A stretch of DNA of 64,000 nt from NCBI GenBank assembly GCA_963669415.2, contig CAXXPS010000003.1, positions 310,001-374,000 on the forward strand, given 5' to 3'. This document shows, piece after piece, positions 26,302 to 35,433 of this stretch. Made by a program: the position numbers and the translations under genes. Source of the DNA: JAWKWH01 sp963669415 (GTDB taxonomy: Bacteria > Pseudomonadota > Alphaproteobacteria > Rhizobiales > Rhizobiaceae). The notes under the pieces are model-generated. The model saw only the letters and a program-made list of their open reading frames with translations, had not been told where the DNA came from and searched no databases. Within the stretch, counting starts at the first letter, position 1, and every line of letters starts with the position of its first letter.

Positions 26302-27300
26302 TTGAATAACCCGGCCACCAAAATGCATCGTTACGCCGCACGCCTGAATGCGTTCAAACTCGGCTCGACTGAATATTGGCCCGGCCGCAACCAAATCACG
26401 ACGCTCGACCTCCTGGAGCGGGCAGCCAGTGCGGGTCTCACAGCAGCGGATCTCAATTATCCTGATCATTTCGATGGGCTCTCGCTGGATGAAATCCGAG
26501 ATCACTTCGCCAACAGTGATATGCAATTGAACGGGTTGGCGATGCGCTACTACACCGATCCGGGTTTCAAACTGGGTGCCTTCACGCATCCTGAGAAATC
26601 GGTTCGGCAGGCAGCTATCGACATTACCCGTGAGGGAATTGATGCGGCCGCTGAACTCGGATGCGACCTGATGACCCTGTGGATGGGGCAAGATGGTTTC
26701 GACTACTCCTTTCAGGCCGAATATCAAACAATTTGGGACAACACGATTGAGGCGCTTCACGCAGTTACGTCGCATAATCGCGATGTTGAGATTGCAATCG
26801 AATACAAACCAAACGAACCACGTGCATTTGCCTTGATGCCGGACGTGGCAACCACGTTGCTCGCCATTGGCGAGACCGGCGCACCAAATTTGGGTGTCAC
26901 GCTTGATTTTGCGCATGTTCTTTATGCGGACGAGATGCCGGCACACGCCGCGGCGCTGGTTGCCCGGCACTCCAAACTTCTCGGCGTTCATCTCAATGAC
27001 GGATATGCAAAGCGGGATGATGGTCTGATGGTTGGTAGCGTCCATCCGGTTCAGACGATTGAACTTCTCGTCGAGCTCATCCGGTCAGGCTACGATCGCG
27101 CAATCTATTTTGACACATTCCCCGACCACTCCGGCCTTGATCCGGTCGCCGAAGCCCGGACCAATATTACCGCGTTGGATCATCTTTGGGCGATCGCGCG
27201 CGACCTAGCCGGAAATTCGGAATTGTCGGAAGCGATATCCCGGCAGGATGCGCCAACCAGCCAAAGACTGGTTCAAGACGCTATGTTCAGCCGAAAATGA
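26302..27300 (+). CDS. sugar phosphate isomerase/epimerase (xylose-isomerase-like TIM barrel)
   Basis: 332 residues. Barrel features include GLTAADLNYPDHF, IAIEYKPNEPR with a metal-binding Glu, LGVTLDFAHVLYAD with metal-binding His, GVHLNDGYAKRDDG and AIYFDTFPD. The AP_endonuc_2-type fold epimerises or isomerises sugars with a metal. A TTG at 26302 after GAAGGAAAACGAG is taken as start; an ATG at 26323 is an alternative. Its stop overlaps the kinase start (ATGA). Confidence 0.8.
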   Translation: MNNPATKMHRYAARLNAFKLGSTEYWPGRNQITTLDLLERAASAGLTAADLNYPDHFDGLSLDEIRDHFANSDMQLNGLAMRYYTDPGFKLGAFTHPEKSVRQAAIDITREGIDAAAELGCDLMTLWMGQDGFDYSFQAEYQTIWDNTIEALHAVTSHNRDVEIAIEYKPNEPRAFALMPDVATTLLAIGETGAPNLGVTLDFAHVLYADEMPAHAAALVARHSKLLGVHLNDGYAKRDDGLMVGSVHPVQTIELLVELIRSGYDRAIYFDTFPDHSGLDPVAEARTNITALDHLWAIARDLAGNSELSEAISRQDAPTSQRLVQDAMFSRK

Positions 27301-28220
27301 CCAGCGGCAGGATTTTTGTCGTCGGATCGCTACACTACGACATCGTCGTCGATGCGCCGAGACTGCCCTCACTTGATGAAACGGTCATGGGCGGTCCGAT
27401 GCGTTTTGTCTGTGGTGGCAAAGGAGGCAATCAGGCAGTCGTAGGCAGCCTTCACGGAGCGGATGTGCATTTTGGCGGGGTTGTCGGCCACGATCGCTTT
27501 GGCGATGCCCTGGTCGAAAACTTGCGAAAATGCGGTGTGGACTGCTCGCAGGTGATCCGATCCAACGATGCGGTGTCCGGAGCCAGCGTGGCGATAGTCG
27601 ATAAGGAGGGTAGTTACGGAGCGGTGGTTGCCAGTGGCGCAAACCAATCGATCTCCGCTGGCGATTTCGACATTCCTGGTGAAACCGAACTACTGGTTCT
27701 GCAAAATGAAATACCAGAACGCGCGTGTTATGGTTTGGCTACAAAGGCCAGATCCGCAGGCGTCAAAGTGGTCCTGAATGCTGCGCCTTGGAGGTCTTTC
27801 GAGACTGACCTACGCAGCCTGGTTGATATCTTGATCGTCAACCGGGTCGAAGCGGCCGAATTGATTGGATTCGAAATTGGATCAGTTGATCAAGCTTTAT
27901 CAGCCCTGAGAGAACTACCGCCATCTGCTGGTTGCATTGTCATCACCTTGGGAGGCGAAGGCTTGGTCTTCGTCGCGGATGGCCATGAGCCCGTATTCCT
28001 GCCTGCTTACAAAGTTTCAGTCATTTCCACCCACGGCGCAGGCGACGCATTTGTTGGCGCGATGTGTGCCGAATTGCTCAGCGGCAGCGCTATGACGGAC
28101 GCTCTAAATTATGCCAGCGCCGCAGCGGCATTGCTTGTTTCGACGCCAATTGAAGATCGTTTGTCAATCGACCGGGATCAGACCCTTGCCTTTATGGCGT
28201 CGGCGCGTCTTCGCGCATAA
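27297..28220 (+). CDS. ribokinase-like PfkB sugar kinase
   Basis: 307 residues. It has the GGKGGNQAV nucleotide/sugar segment near residue 40 and THGAGDAFVGAMCAELL near 245 with the GAGD anion hole and catalytic Asp. The ATG at 27297 overlaps the stop of the isomerase gene. It would phosphorylate the sugar produced by the two preceding enzymes. The 3' end overlaps the convergent aldo/keto reductase gene by 29 bases. Confidence 0.83.
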   Translation: MTSGRIFVVGSLHYDIVVDAPRLPSLDETVMGGPMRFVCGGKGGNQAVVGSLHGADVHFGGVVGHDRFGDALVENLRKCGVDCSQVIRSNDAVSGASVAIVDKEGSYGAVVASGANQSISAGDFDIPGETELLVLQNEIPERACYGLATKARSAGVKVVLNAAPWRSFETDLRSLVDILIVNRVEAAELIGFEIGSVDQALSALRELPPSAGCIVITLGGEGLVFVADGHEPVFLPAYKVSVISTHGAGDAFVGAMCAELLSGSAMTDALNYASAAAALLVSTPIEDRLSIDRDQTLAFMASARLRA

Positions 28221-29217
28221 GCCCTTCAGCTTTCAGATCTGACCAAAGAGCATCGGGAATTTCCGCGTCCAGAATTGTCCGGTTTCCGAACACTTGATCC
28301 GCGGACTGACCTCCGGGGATAGTCGACACGACTGAAGGATGATGAAGCGGAAAACGAAGAGCGGCCTCGATCAGTTTGGCGCCGTGACGCCGGCAAACTG
28401 CTTCGATCTTACCGACGCGCTCCATTATCTCCGGTGGTGCCGGGTCGTAGTTGTAAAACGCGCCGTCAACGGCACCAGTAGCAAGGATGCCGGAATTATA
28501 GGGTCCGCCCAGCACAATCCCGATACCGCGGTTCTCGCATAGTGGGAGAAAACTGGTTAGTGCTTCCTGCTCCAGCAACGTATACCTTCCTGCAAGGAGA
28601 AATAGGTCGAAATCACCGCGTTCGGCCATCCATTGCGCTGGCTCCCATTCATTGATGCCGGCACCAAAAGCCGAAATTACGCCCTGGTCGCGCAGGGACA
28701 CCAGTGCGCCATAACCAGAATCCATCAGTTCATTCAATTTGCTATCGAGAGCTTCTTGAGAACCGTGATTGAAAATATCGAGATCATGGGCGTACAGGAT
28801 GTCAATACGATCGACACCAAGGCGCTCCAATGACATTTCAACGGAGCGCATCACACCGTCATGAGTGTAGTCATAGATCTCCCTGCGTGTCGGTGTCTCA
28901 AAGAATTTTCCAATCCCGGTGCGTTCCTCCGGCCTGCAGACCTCGAGCAACCGTCCGACCTTGGATGACAGAACATAGTCATCTCTGTTTTTTCCGCGCA
29001 AAAACGGATTCAAACGCGTCTCCGACAGGCCAAGACCGTAGAGGGGTGCCGTATCGTAGTATCTACATCCCGTGTCCCACGCAGCATCCAGGGTTGCACG
29101 GGCCCCTTCATCGCTGATTGCTTTGTAAAGGTTGCCAAGTGGTGCTGTTCCAAATCCGAGTTCCGAGAAATCGAGACCTTTTCCCTCCAGTCTTTCCCAG
29201 TGACGAAAATTCATCAT
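28192..29217 (-). CDS. aldo/keto reductase (L-fucose / D-threo-aldose dehydrogenase-like)
   Basis: 341 residues with the AKR barrel and tetrad: DTAPLYGLGLSE (Asp, Tyr), SSKVGR (Lys) and YAHDLD (His). FSELGFGTAPLGNLY at the start and the whole length match D-threo-aldose 1-dehydrogenase / pyridoxal dehydrogenase relatives, which oxidise L-fucose or D-arabinose to the lactone with NAD(P). That would feed the amidohydrolase at 24259. The gene reads toward, and overlaps, the ribokinase gene end. Confidence 0.82.
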   Translation of the reverse strand: MMNFRHWERLEGKGLDFSELGFGTAPLGNLYKAISDEGARATLDAAWDTGCRYYDTAPLYGLGLSETRLNPFLRGKNRDDYVLSSKVGRLLEVCRPEERTGIGKFFETPTRREIYDYTHDGVMRSVEMSLERLGVDRIDILYAHDLDIFNHGSQEALDSKLNELMDSGYGALVSLRDQGVISAFGAGINEWEPAQWMAERGDFDLFLLAGRYTLLEQEALTSFLPLCENRGIGIVLGGPYNSGILATGAVDGAFYNYDPAPPEIMERVGKIEAVCRRHGAKLIEAALRFPLHHPSVVSTIPGGQSADQVFGNRTILDAEIPDALWSDLKAEGLMREDAPTP

Positions 29218-29327
29218 TTGTTCTCCCGGCTCCGGAGTGAACCCGGTGCTGACGGCATCCGGATCATGTGTGGTTGTGTTGAGCCAACTTGCGGTGATAG
29301 CTTGATCTTTTCAAGTGAGGGATTGCG
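29218..29327. promoter_or_regulatory. divergent promoter region of the aldo/keto reductase and BtpA operons
   Basis: The 110-base gap separates divergent genes. A short inverted repeat CTTGA-5-TCAAG lies at 29301-29315, just upstream of the BtpA gene's ribosome-binding site (GAGGGATTGCG). It could be an operator, but 5-base arms can occur by chance. Confidence 0.3.
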
Positions 29328-30140
29328 ATGGCTGGCCAATTTGATCGGGTTTTCGGGGGTAAGAAACCGGCGATTGCAATGGTGCATCTGGGCGCATTGC
29401 CAGGAAGTCCGCTTTACGATCCGGAAGGCGGAGTCGACGCGATTGTAACGGCAGCGCGAAAGGATCTCGCCGCGTTGCAGGCAGCGGGTTTCGATGCCGT
29501 CATGTTTGGCAACGAGAATGACCGTCCATACGAATTGGAAGTCGATACCGCATCGACCGCCTCAATGGCTTTTGCCATTGGTTGCCTACGATCCGAACTG
29601 ACCATCCCGTTTGGCGTCAACGTGCTTTGGGATCCAATGGCGACGATGGCGTTGGCCGCGGCGACGGGCGCCAGTTTCGTGCGCGAAATCTTCACTGGTG
29701 TTTATGCGTCCGACATGGGTGTTTGGGCGCCTGATGCGGGCAAGGCCATTCGTTACCGCAACCGGCTCGGACGAAGTGATCTTGCCGTTCTCTTCAACAT
29801 TTCAGCGGAATTTGCCGCCTCGCTAGATAGCAGGTCGCTGGCAGACCGGGCACGCAGCACGGTGTTTTCCAGTTTGCCCGACGCGGTGCTGGTTTCAGGC
29901 CAAATCACCGGTGAGGCGGCAAAAATGGAAGAGTTGGAGAGCGTCAAGCAGGTGCTTGCCGATACACCGGTTCTGGCCAATACCGGCGTCAAACATGAGA
30001 CGGTTGCAGATACGTTTGCGGTAGCTGACGGGTGTATCGTTGGGTCGTGTTTGAAGGTCGATGGGGACACCTGGAACCTGGTCGATCCAGATCGTGCCGC
30101 GGAATTCATGACGCTGGTTCGACAGGCACGGGGCGAATAG
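29328..30140 (+). CDS. BtpA/SgcQ-family TIM-barrel protein
   Basis: 270 residues of the BtpA family: KPAIAMVHLGALPGSPLYD at the N-terminus, AALQAAGFDAVMFGNENDRPY, IPFGVNVLWDP, REIFTGVYASDMGVW and VLANTGVKHETVADTFAVADG. BtpA is needed for photosystem I stability in cyanobacteria; the bacterial SgcQ relative sits in a sugar operon. The function is not established. Here it opens an operon with an M42 peptidase-like protein, an FGGY kinase and a SIS isomerase, so a role in sugar catabolism is likely. Confidence 0.8.
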   Translation: MAGQFDRVFGGKKPAIAMVHLGALPGSPLYDPEGGVDAIVTAARKDLAALQAAGFDAVMFGNENDRPYELEVDTASTASMAFAIGCLRSELTIPFGVNVLWDPMATMALAAATGASFVREIFTGVYASDMGVWAPDAGKAIRYRNRLGRSDLAVLFNISAEFAASLDSRSLADRARSTVFSSLPDAVLVSGQITGEAAKMEELESVKQVLADTPVLANTGVKHETVADTFAVADGCIVGSCLKVDGDTWNLVDPDRAAEFMTLVRQARGE

Positions 30141-30146
30141 CAGACC

Positions 30147-31256
30147 ATGGATTCGCGCACCAAAATTGAACACGACCTGCGTGATCTGATGATGATCCCC
30201 GGATTGTGTGGGCATGAGGGCCGGGTGCGCAGCCATATCAAGAAACTATTACGTGCGGAGGGGCTTGAAACGTCGACCGACAGGCTTGGCAATCTGATCG
30301 CGACTGTTCTTGGCGACGAAGCATCTCCATCGGTAATGCTGTTTACACATATGGATCAGCTCGGTTTTGTTGTGCGCAAAATCGAAGATGACGGATTTGT
30401 CCGCCTTGAGCGCGTCGGCGGTGTGCCCGAGCGGGCGCTGGCGTCCCAACCGGTATTGTTTCAAATAGGTGAGGGCAGGGATCATCCGGGCATCATCGCC
30501 AATAAAAGCCATCACGCCACTGCTCCGGACGAAAAATATCGCGTGGTTCCTTACCAGGAATTGTATGTCGATACCGGGTTTGTGGGTGCGGGAACCGTGC
30601 GCAATGCGGGCATCGAGATTGGTACCCCTGTCGTTTATCAGCCCAATGTTCTGCTGTTTCCACCGGATCGGATCGCCGGTCCTGCGATTGATGACCGCGC
30701 CGGCTGTGCCGTGTTGCTCGAAGTGGCGCGGCATTTGGCGGGAAAAGAAAATGGGCCGACTGTGCACATCGTTTTCTCGGTACAGGAGGAGTTCAATTTG
30801 CGAGGCGCGCTAACCGCAGCGCAAGCCTTGAAGCCGGATATTGCCATCCAGCTCGATCTGTTGCTCACCGGCGACACGCCAGACATGGCAGATCGCACCA
30901 GTGTCACATTGGGTGGTGGACCGGGGATCAGCCTCTACTCATTCCACGGACGCGGCACGTTGAACGGTACGATCCCGCATCCGGCGCTGCCTGCATTGTT
31001 CGGGCAGGCGGCATCTGCAGCCGGTTTACCGCTTCAGCGCAGCGCCCAATCCGGCGTGCTGACTGAAACCTCGTATGTGCAACTGGTAGGCCAGGGTGTC
31101 GCTGCGATCGATGTTGGCTTCCCTTGCCGGTACACGCATTCGTCGCTGGAGATGTGCGATTTGAATGACCTCACCGGGCTTGCCGAATTGCTGCTCGCGG
31201 CCTTGCCAATGATTGACAGCGAATTTTCACTCGACAGGGACGATTTTGAACAATGA
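30147..31256 (+). CDS. M42 family metallo-aminopeptidase-like protein (SgcX-like)
   Basis: 369 residues. Binuclear metal ligands are visible: HMDQLG (His), AIDDRAGC (Asp), SVQEEFNLRG (Glu pair) and PCRYTHSSLE (His). M42 enzymes are dodecameric aminopeptidases, but the SgcX/FrvX branch sits in sugar operons and its substrate is unclear. It begins 6 bases after the BtpA gene and ends overlapping the kinase start. BtpA plus M42 adjacency also occurs in the enterobacterial sgc operon. Confidence 0.82.
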   Translation: MDSRTKIEHDLRDLMMIPGLCGHEGRVRSHIKKLLRAEGLETSTDRLGNLIATVLGDEASPSVMLFTHMDQLGFVVRKIEDDGFVRLERVGGVPERALASQPVLFQIGEGRDHPGIIANKSHHATAPDEKYRVVPYQELYVDTGFVGAGTVRNAGIEIGTPVVYQPNVLLFPPDRIAGPAIDDRAGCAVLLEVARHLAGKENGPTVHIVFSVQEEFNLRGALTAAQALKPDIAIQLDLLLTGDTPDMADRTSVTLGGGPGISLYSFHGRGTLNGTIPHPALPALFGQAASAAGLPLQRSAQSGVLTETSYVQLVGQGVAAIDVGFPCRYTHSSLEMCDLNDLTGLAELLLAALPMIDSEFSLDRDDFEQ

Positions 31257-32746
31257 GCTACACGCTTGGCGTTGATATCGGAACATATGAATCAAAGGGG
31301 GTGCTCGTCGACGGGGACGGCGAGATCGTTGCGCAGGCGGCCCGCAAGCACAAAATGCTGGTGCCGCAGGCGGGTTGGGCAGAACATGATCCCGATCAGG
31401 ACTGGTGGGGCGATTTCGTTCACCTGACGGGCGAACTACTGGCAACCAGCCGTGTTGATCCGAAGTCAATCAAAGCAGTTGGCTGCAGCGCGATTGGCCC
31501 GTGCATGCTGCCAGTCGATGCGTCCGGCAATGCGTTGATGAACGGCGTTCTTTATGGTGTCGACACACGCGCCCACCGCGAGATCGAAGATCTCAATGTT
31601 GAAATCGGCGAAGAGACTATCCTGAATGCCTGCGGGAATGCGCTGTCGGCACAATCTGTCGGCCCGAAAATCCTGTGGCTGAAGCGAAACAGGCCCGAGA
31701 TCTTTGAGAAAACCGAGAGCATCCACACTTCAACAACCTATCTCGTCTTCAAGCTCACCGGCCGGGCGGTCATCGATCAATATACAGCTGCCAATTCTTC
31801 GCCGCTTTACGACGCGGAAAAACTGTCGTGGACTTCCAAACTGACCGGCGACATTGTCGATTTGCACAAACTTCCCGAGATCCTGTGGTCCACAGAAATT
31901 GCCGGCGAGGTTACACCTGGTGCTGCAGCGGAAACCGGTCTGGCCGCCGGTACACCGGTGCTTACCGGTACGGTCGACGCGGCTGCCGAAGCTGTAAGCG
32001 TGGGCGTCACATCGCCCGGCAAGATGATGATGATGTACGGATCGTCCATATTCATTATCATGCCGACGGATACGCCGGTCCGCGATTCGCGTCTGTGGTA
32101 TGCGCCATGGTTGTTTGAAGGTCAGCATGCCTCCATGTCCGGGTTGCACACAGCGGGCACCTTGACCCATTGGTTCCGTGATCAATTTGCGCGTGACCTG
32201 CCTGTCGAAGATGCCTTCCCCAGGTTGGTTGGCGAAGCGGCCGATTCACCGCCCGGTGCCAATGGTTTGATCATGCTTCCATATTTCTCCGGCCAGCGAA
32301 CTCCGGTCAACGACCCGCATGCGAGAGGTGCCTGGCTTGGCCTGAACCTCACCCACACACGCGCAGACATGTTCCGGGCGCTTCTGGAGGGTATCGCCCT
32401 TGGCACCGGACACATTGTCAGGACCTATGCGGATGCCGGCGCAGCACCCGAACAACTTTTCGCGGTTGGCGGCGGAACAAAAAACCGGATCTGGCTGCAA
32501 TCGACTTGCGATGCGACCGCGATGGCGCAGACCGTACGCGAGCGAACCATAGGCGCCTCCTATGGTGACGCCTTTCTGGCAGCCGTAGCGATCGGAGCGG
32601 CATCGGTTGAAGACATTGAGGACTGGAACCCGGTGGCTGAAACGATCGCGCCCGAACCGGCAAATCGGGCAGTCTTCGACAAGCATCTTGACTTGTTTGA
32701 ACGTTTATACGGTCAAACAGCCGATCTTATGCCAGAGACCGGGTGA
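31253..32746 (+). CDS. FGGY-family carbohydrate kinase
   Basis: 497 residues. The N-terminal ATPase phosphate motif GVDIGTYESKGVLVD, GLIMLPYFSGQRTPVNDPHARG and the adenosine-binding AVGGGTKNRIWLQSTCD are typical of xylulokinase-type FGGY kinases. The GTP/ATP-dependent kinase would phosphorylate a pentose or hexulose. The start ATG overlaps the stop of the M42 gene, and the stop overlaps the SIS gene start. Confidence 0.85.
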   Translation: MSYTLGVDIGTYESKGVLVDGDGEIVAQAARKHKMLVPQAGWAEHDPDQDWWGDFVHLTGELLATSRVDPKSIKAVGCSAIGPCMLPVDASGNALMNGVLYGVDTRAHREIEDLNVEIGEETILNACGNALSAQSVGPKILWLKRNRPEIFEKTESIHTSTTYLVFKLTGRAVIDQYTAANSSPLYDAEKLSWTSKLTGDIVDLHKLPEILWSTEIAGEVTPGAAAETGLAAGTPVLTGTVDAAAEAVSVGVTSPGKMMMMYGSSIFIIMPTDTPVRDSRLWYAPWLFEGQHASMSGLHTAGTLTHWFRDQFARDLPVEDAFPRLVGEAADSPPGANGLIMLPYFSGQRTPVNDPHARGAWLGLNLTHTRADMFRALLEGIALGTGHIVRTYADAGAAPEQLFAVGGGTKNRIWLQSTCDATAMAQTVRERTIGASYGDAFLAAVAIGAASVEDIEDWNPVAETIAPEPANRAVFDKHLDLFERLYGQTADLMPETG

Positions 32747-33303
32747 TGGCCGAACTTCGCTTGCAGCAAGCGCTGGGGACCGTTGCAGAGGCTCTGTCCG
32801 TTATCGATGAGGATGTTGTGAACGCGGCTTGCGAAATTATCGCATCGGCCGGCAAGATCGGCATCTATGGCTGCGGCCGCGAAGGCTACCAAATGCGTGG
32901 CTTTGCGATGCGTCTGTTTCATCTCGGTCTGGATGTTGGATATGTCGGAGACACGACCATGCCACCGCTCGGCGACGGCGATGTTTTGGTTGTGTCGGCA
33001 GGTCCCGGAGAACTGGCGACCGTCAATGCGCATCTGGCAACAGCGCAAAAGTCCGGCGCCAAAACCATCTTTCTCACTGCAGAGCCGAAAACTGCGGCTG
33101 CAGCACTGGCGGATCTCGTTGTGGCCATACCGGCACAGACGATGGCCAGCGATTCAAATGATGCGCCGGAAAGCATTTTGCCGATGGGTTCGGTCTATGA
33201 AGGCGCGCTGTTTTTCCTGTTCGAACTGATGGTCGCAGAACTGCGCGAGAGACTTGGTGAATCAGCTGAATCGATGCGTGTGCGTCACACAAATATGGAG
33301 TGA
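32746..33303 (+). CDS. SIS-domain sugar isomerase (6-phospho-3-hexuloisomerase-like)
   Basis: 185 residues with one SIS domain: KIGIYGCGREGYQMRGFAMRLFHLG, then DVLVVSAGPGELATVNA and AKTIFLTAEPKTAAA. This matches the HxlB/PHI type that interconverts ketohexose phosphates, though the GR(S/T)G phosphate loop reads GREG. It would act on the product of the FGGY kinase. The ATG at 32746 overlaps the kinase stop. Gene end is 3 bases from the end of the convergent permease gene. Confidence 0.78.
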   Translation: MAELRLQQALGTVAEALSVIDEDVVNAACEIIASAGKIGIYGCGREGYQMRGFAMRLFHLGLDVGYVGDTTMPPLGDGDVLVVSAGPGELATVNAHLATAQKSGAKTIFLTAEPKTAAAALADLVVAIPAQTMASDSNDAPESILPMGSVYEGALFFLFELMVAELRERLGESAESMRVRHTNME

Positions 33304-33306
33304 CGT

Positions 33307-34218
33307 CTATTTCACCGCACCGGCGGTCATGCCTTTGATAATGTGCTTTTCGAGCAGAACGCCAATCAATACCAAGGGCAGGATTCCGGCCGCTGACAGA
33401 GCTGCCATGGACCACCAGTTGATCCCCTGACTGCCGGTCTGGCTTGCGATCATCACCGGCAAGGTTTTTGCATCGGTGGAAGTCAGCAAGGCCGCGAAGA
33501 AATATTCATTCCAGCACAGCACCAGCGACAGGATGAACGCGGCGACGATGCCCGGCAAAACCAGCGGAAAGACAATCCGGAAGAACGCGCCCCAGATGGA
33601 CAGCCCGTCCACCAGCGCCGCTTCTTCCAGTTCGACTGGCACCGAAGCGAATTGATCGCGCATGATCCAGATGACGATCGGCAGGACCATCAACGTATAA
33701 ATGGCGATCATGCCGACATGGCTGTCGAGCATATCCAGTTGCTTGTAGAGAACGAGAAACGGCAGCGCCAGCACAACTGGCGGCAGGATCAACTGCGACA
33801 GGAAGAAGAACGAAATATCCGAATTGCGCATGAAGCCGAACTTGTAGGAAAAGCGGCTCAGCCCATAAGCGGCCAACGAACCAAGCGCGACTGCCAGTGC
33901 CGAAGCGGCAGACGAGATAATGACCGAGTTGAAAAACCGCTTCAGAAACTCTTCGCGCACGGTGGAAGTGTTGAACAGCGTATCGGGTGACAGGCCGAGT
34001 GACTTCCAACCGCGCCATCTCGGCCAGTAGTCAACAAACGGGATCAAATTGCCTTTCATCACATCGGGCGCAAGCTTGAACGATGTGGTGAGTGTCCAGT
34101 AGATCGGGAAGATACAGATTATTGCCCAGATGATCAGCAGGCTGTAGACAACGATGCGCATTGTCCACCAGCGCATGCGTTGGCGGCGATCAAAATCATC
34201 ATGCGCCAAAACCGTCAT
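33307..34218 (-). CDS. sugar ABC transporter permease (MalG family)
   Basis: 303 residues and six helices with the EAA loop EAALVDGLSIWGAFFRIVFPLVLPG, typical of the second inner-membrane protein of carbohydrate uptake 1 (CUT1) systems. It pairs with the MalF-type permease upstream, whose stop it abuts (overlap of one base at 34218). The operon order, reading leftward, is binding protein, MalF, MalG; the ATPase is divergent at 37326. Confidence 0.87.
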   Translation of the reverse strand: MTVLAHDDFDRRQRMRWWTMRIVVYSLLIIWAIICIFPIYWTLTTSFKLAPDVMKGNLIPFVDYWPRWRGWKSLGLSPDTLFNTSTVREEFLKRFFNSVIISSAASALAVALGSLAAYGLSRFSYKFGFMRNSDISFFFLSQLILPPVVLALPFLVLYKQLDMLDSHVGMIAIYTLMVLPIVIWIMRDQFASVPVELEEAALVDGLSIWGAFFRIVFPLVLPGIVAAFILSLVLCWNEYFFAALLTSTDAKTLPVMIASQTGSQGINWWSMAALSAAGILPLVLIGVLLEKHIIKGMTAGAVK

Positions 34219-35336
34219 CAGCCCGTCCCTGTCATTCGCCGAACCAGCCGTTCGGAAAGCTTCAACAGCACAGTCATGAAGATGACGATGGCGATCAGAT
34301 AGACGATCGCAAGCAGTGTGCCGTAGCCGACATTCGAGCGGTCACGATACTCGCGGAATATGAAACTTGTGACCGAGTCGGTGGCGCCCCCCGGACCGCC
34401 GGATGTCACATTGATGATGATGTCGGCAAGTTTCAGCTTGAAGATGATGCGGATCATGATCGCCGTGATCGAAACCGGCAGCATGAGCGGGAAAGTCACC
34501 TCCCAAAACCGTTGCCATGGTGTGGCACCGTCAACTTCTGCCGCTTCCAGGATTTCCCGGGGCATTGCCTGAAGCCCGGCAAGGATCATGATCATCATGA
34601 ACGGAATGAAGGTCCAGGCATCCATCGCCATGATGGTGAATTTTGCGATCTCGGGCGAACCGAAGAAAGATGGATTTTCCCAGCCCAGCCAGCGGGCCAG
34701 GCGCGCCAGGGGACCGAAACGCACTTCCAGCATCGACTTGCCGATCATCCAGCTCACGGCGACGGGAGACAGCATCAGCGGCAACAAAAAGGTGACCCGC
34801 CAGAATTTTCGCGCCCGGATGTCGGCGTTCAACAGCAATGCAAGACCGAAGGCGATTGCGTACTCGACAAGGATGACGATGGTGTAGATCACCATGTTGT
34901 AGAGCGCGTTCCAGTAGAACGGATCGCTCAACATCTGGCGGACATTATCCAGGCCGTTGAATTTTCGGCCGGTCAGTGAGGAAAGGTTCCAGTCGGAAAA
35001 CGCGATCCACAACCCGAAAAGCAGTGGGAACACCACCATCGAGATGACAAACAGCGCTGCAGGCAGAACGAAAAGTGCCTTTTTGCCCTGCTCGCCATAG
35101 ATCATTACGCGAGACAGACAGAGCATGAATGCCCAGAGAAAATAGGCAAACAGCACCGGGCGCCAATTGGCAAATCCCCAATCGGTCATTCCGGCGTCCC
35201 GGAAAGCTTGCAGCAAAAACGACGCCGTAAGCAGGGCGAACGAACCCCAGAGCAAAAGCTTTCCCAGACGTTTCCGGTTTTCGGATATCGCCTGTGCTTC
35301 AATCGTATGAAGGAGATCGCCTTCGCTTAGACTCAT
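34218..35336 (-). CDS. sugar ABC transporter permease (MalF family)
   Basis: 372 residues, longer than the usual 290-320 because of an N-terminal extension with two added membrane helices (about 25-75) before the common core. The EAA loop EILEAAEVDGATPWQRFWEV near residues 255-275 contacts the ATPase. Together with the MalG-type gene it makes the channel. It lies after the binding protein gene and the hairpin at 35395-35415. Confidence 0.85.
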   Translation of the reverse strand: MSLSEGDLLHTIEAQAISENRKRLGKLLLWGSFALLTASFLLQAFRDAGMTDWGFANWRPVLFAYFLWAFMLCLSRVMIYGEQGKKALFVLPAALFVISMVVFPLLFGLWIAFSDWNLSSLTGRKFNGLDNVRQMLSDPFYWNALYNMVIYTIVILVEYAIAFGLALLLNADIRARKFWRVTFLLPLMLSPVAVSWMIGKSMLEVRFGPLARLARWLGWENPSFFGSPEIAKFTIMAMDAWTFIPFMMIMILAGLQAMPREILEAAEVDGATPWQRFWEVTFPLMLPVSITAIMIRIIFKLKLADIIINVTSGGPGGATDSVTSFIFREYRDRSNVGYGTLLAIVYLIAIVIFMTVLLKLSERLVRRMTGTG

Positions 35337-35394
35337 GATTCCATCTTCTGGGTATCACCGCAGGCGATCATGCCGGTATGAGCGGGAATTACAA

Positions 35395-35415
35395 CCGGCC
35401 CCGGTGTGGGGCCGG
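35395..35415 (-). terminator. GC-rich hairpin between sugar-binding protein and permease genes
   Basis: CCGGCCCC at 35395-35402 and GGGGCCGG at 35408-35415 form an 8-bp perfect stem with a 5-base loop, 19 bases after the binding-protein stop on the minus strand. There is no T tract. Such hairpins after binding-protein genes protect the upstream mRNA and reduce readthrough to the permeases. Confidence 0.55.
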
Positions 35416-35433
35416 CTGCGGAAATATTCGGGA

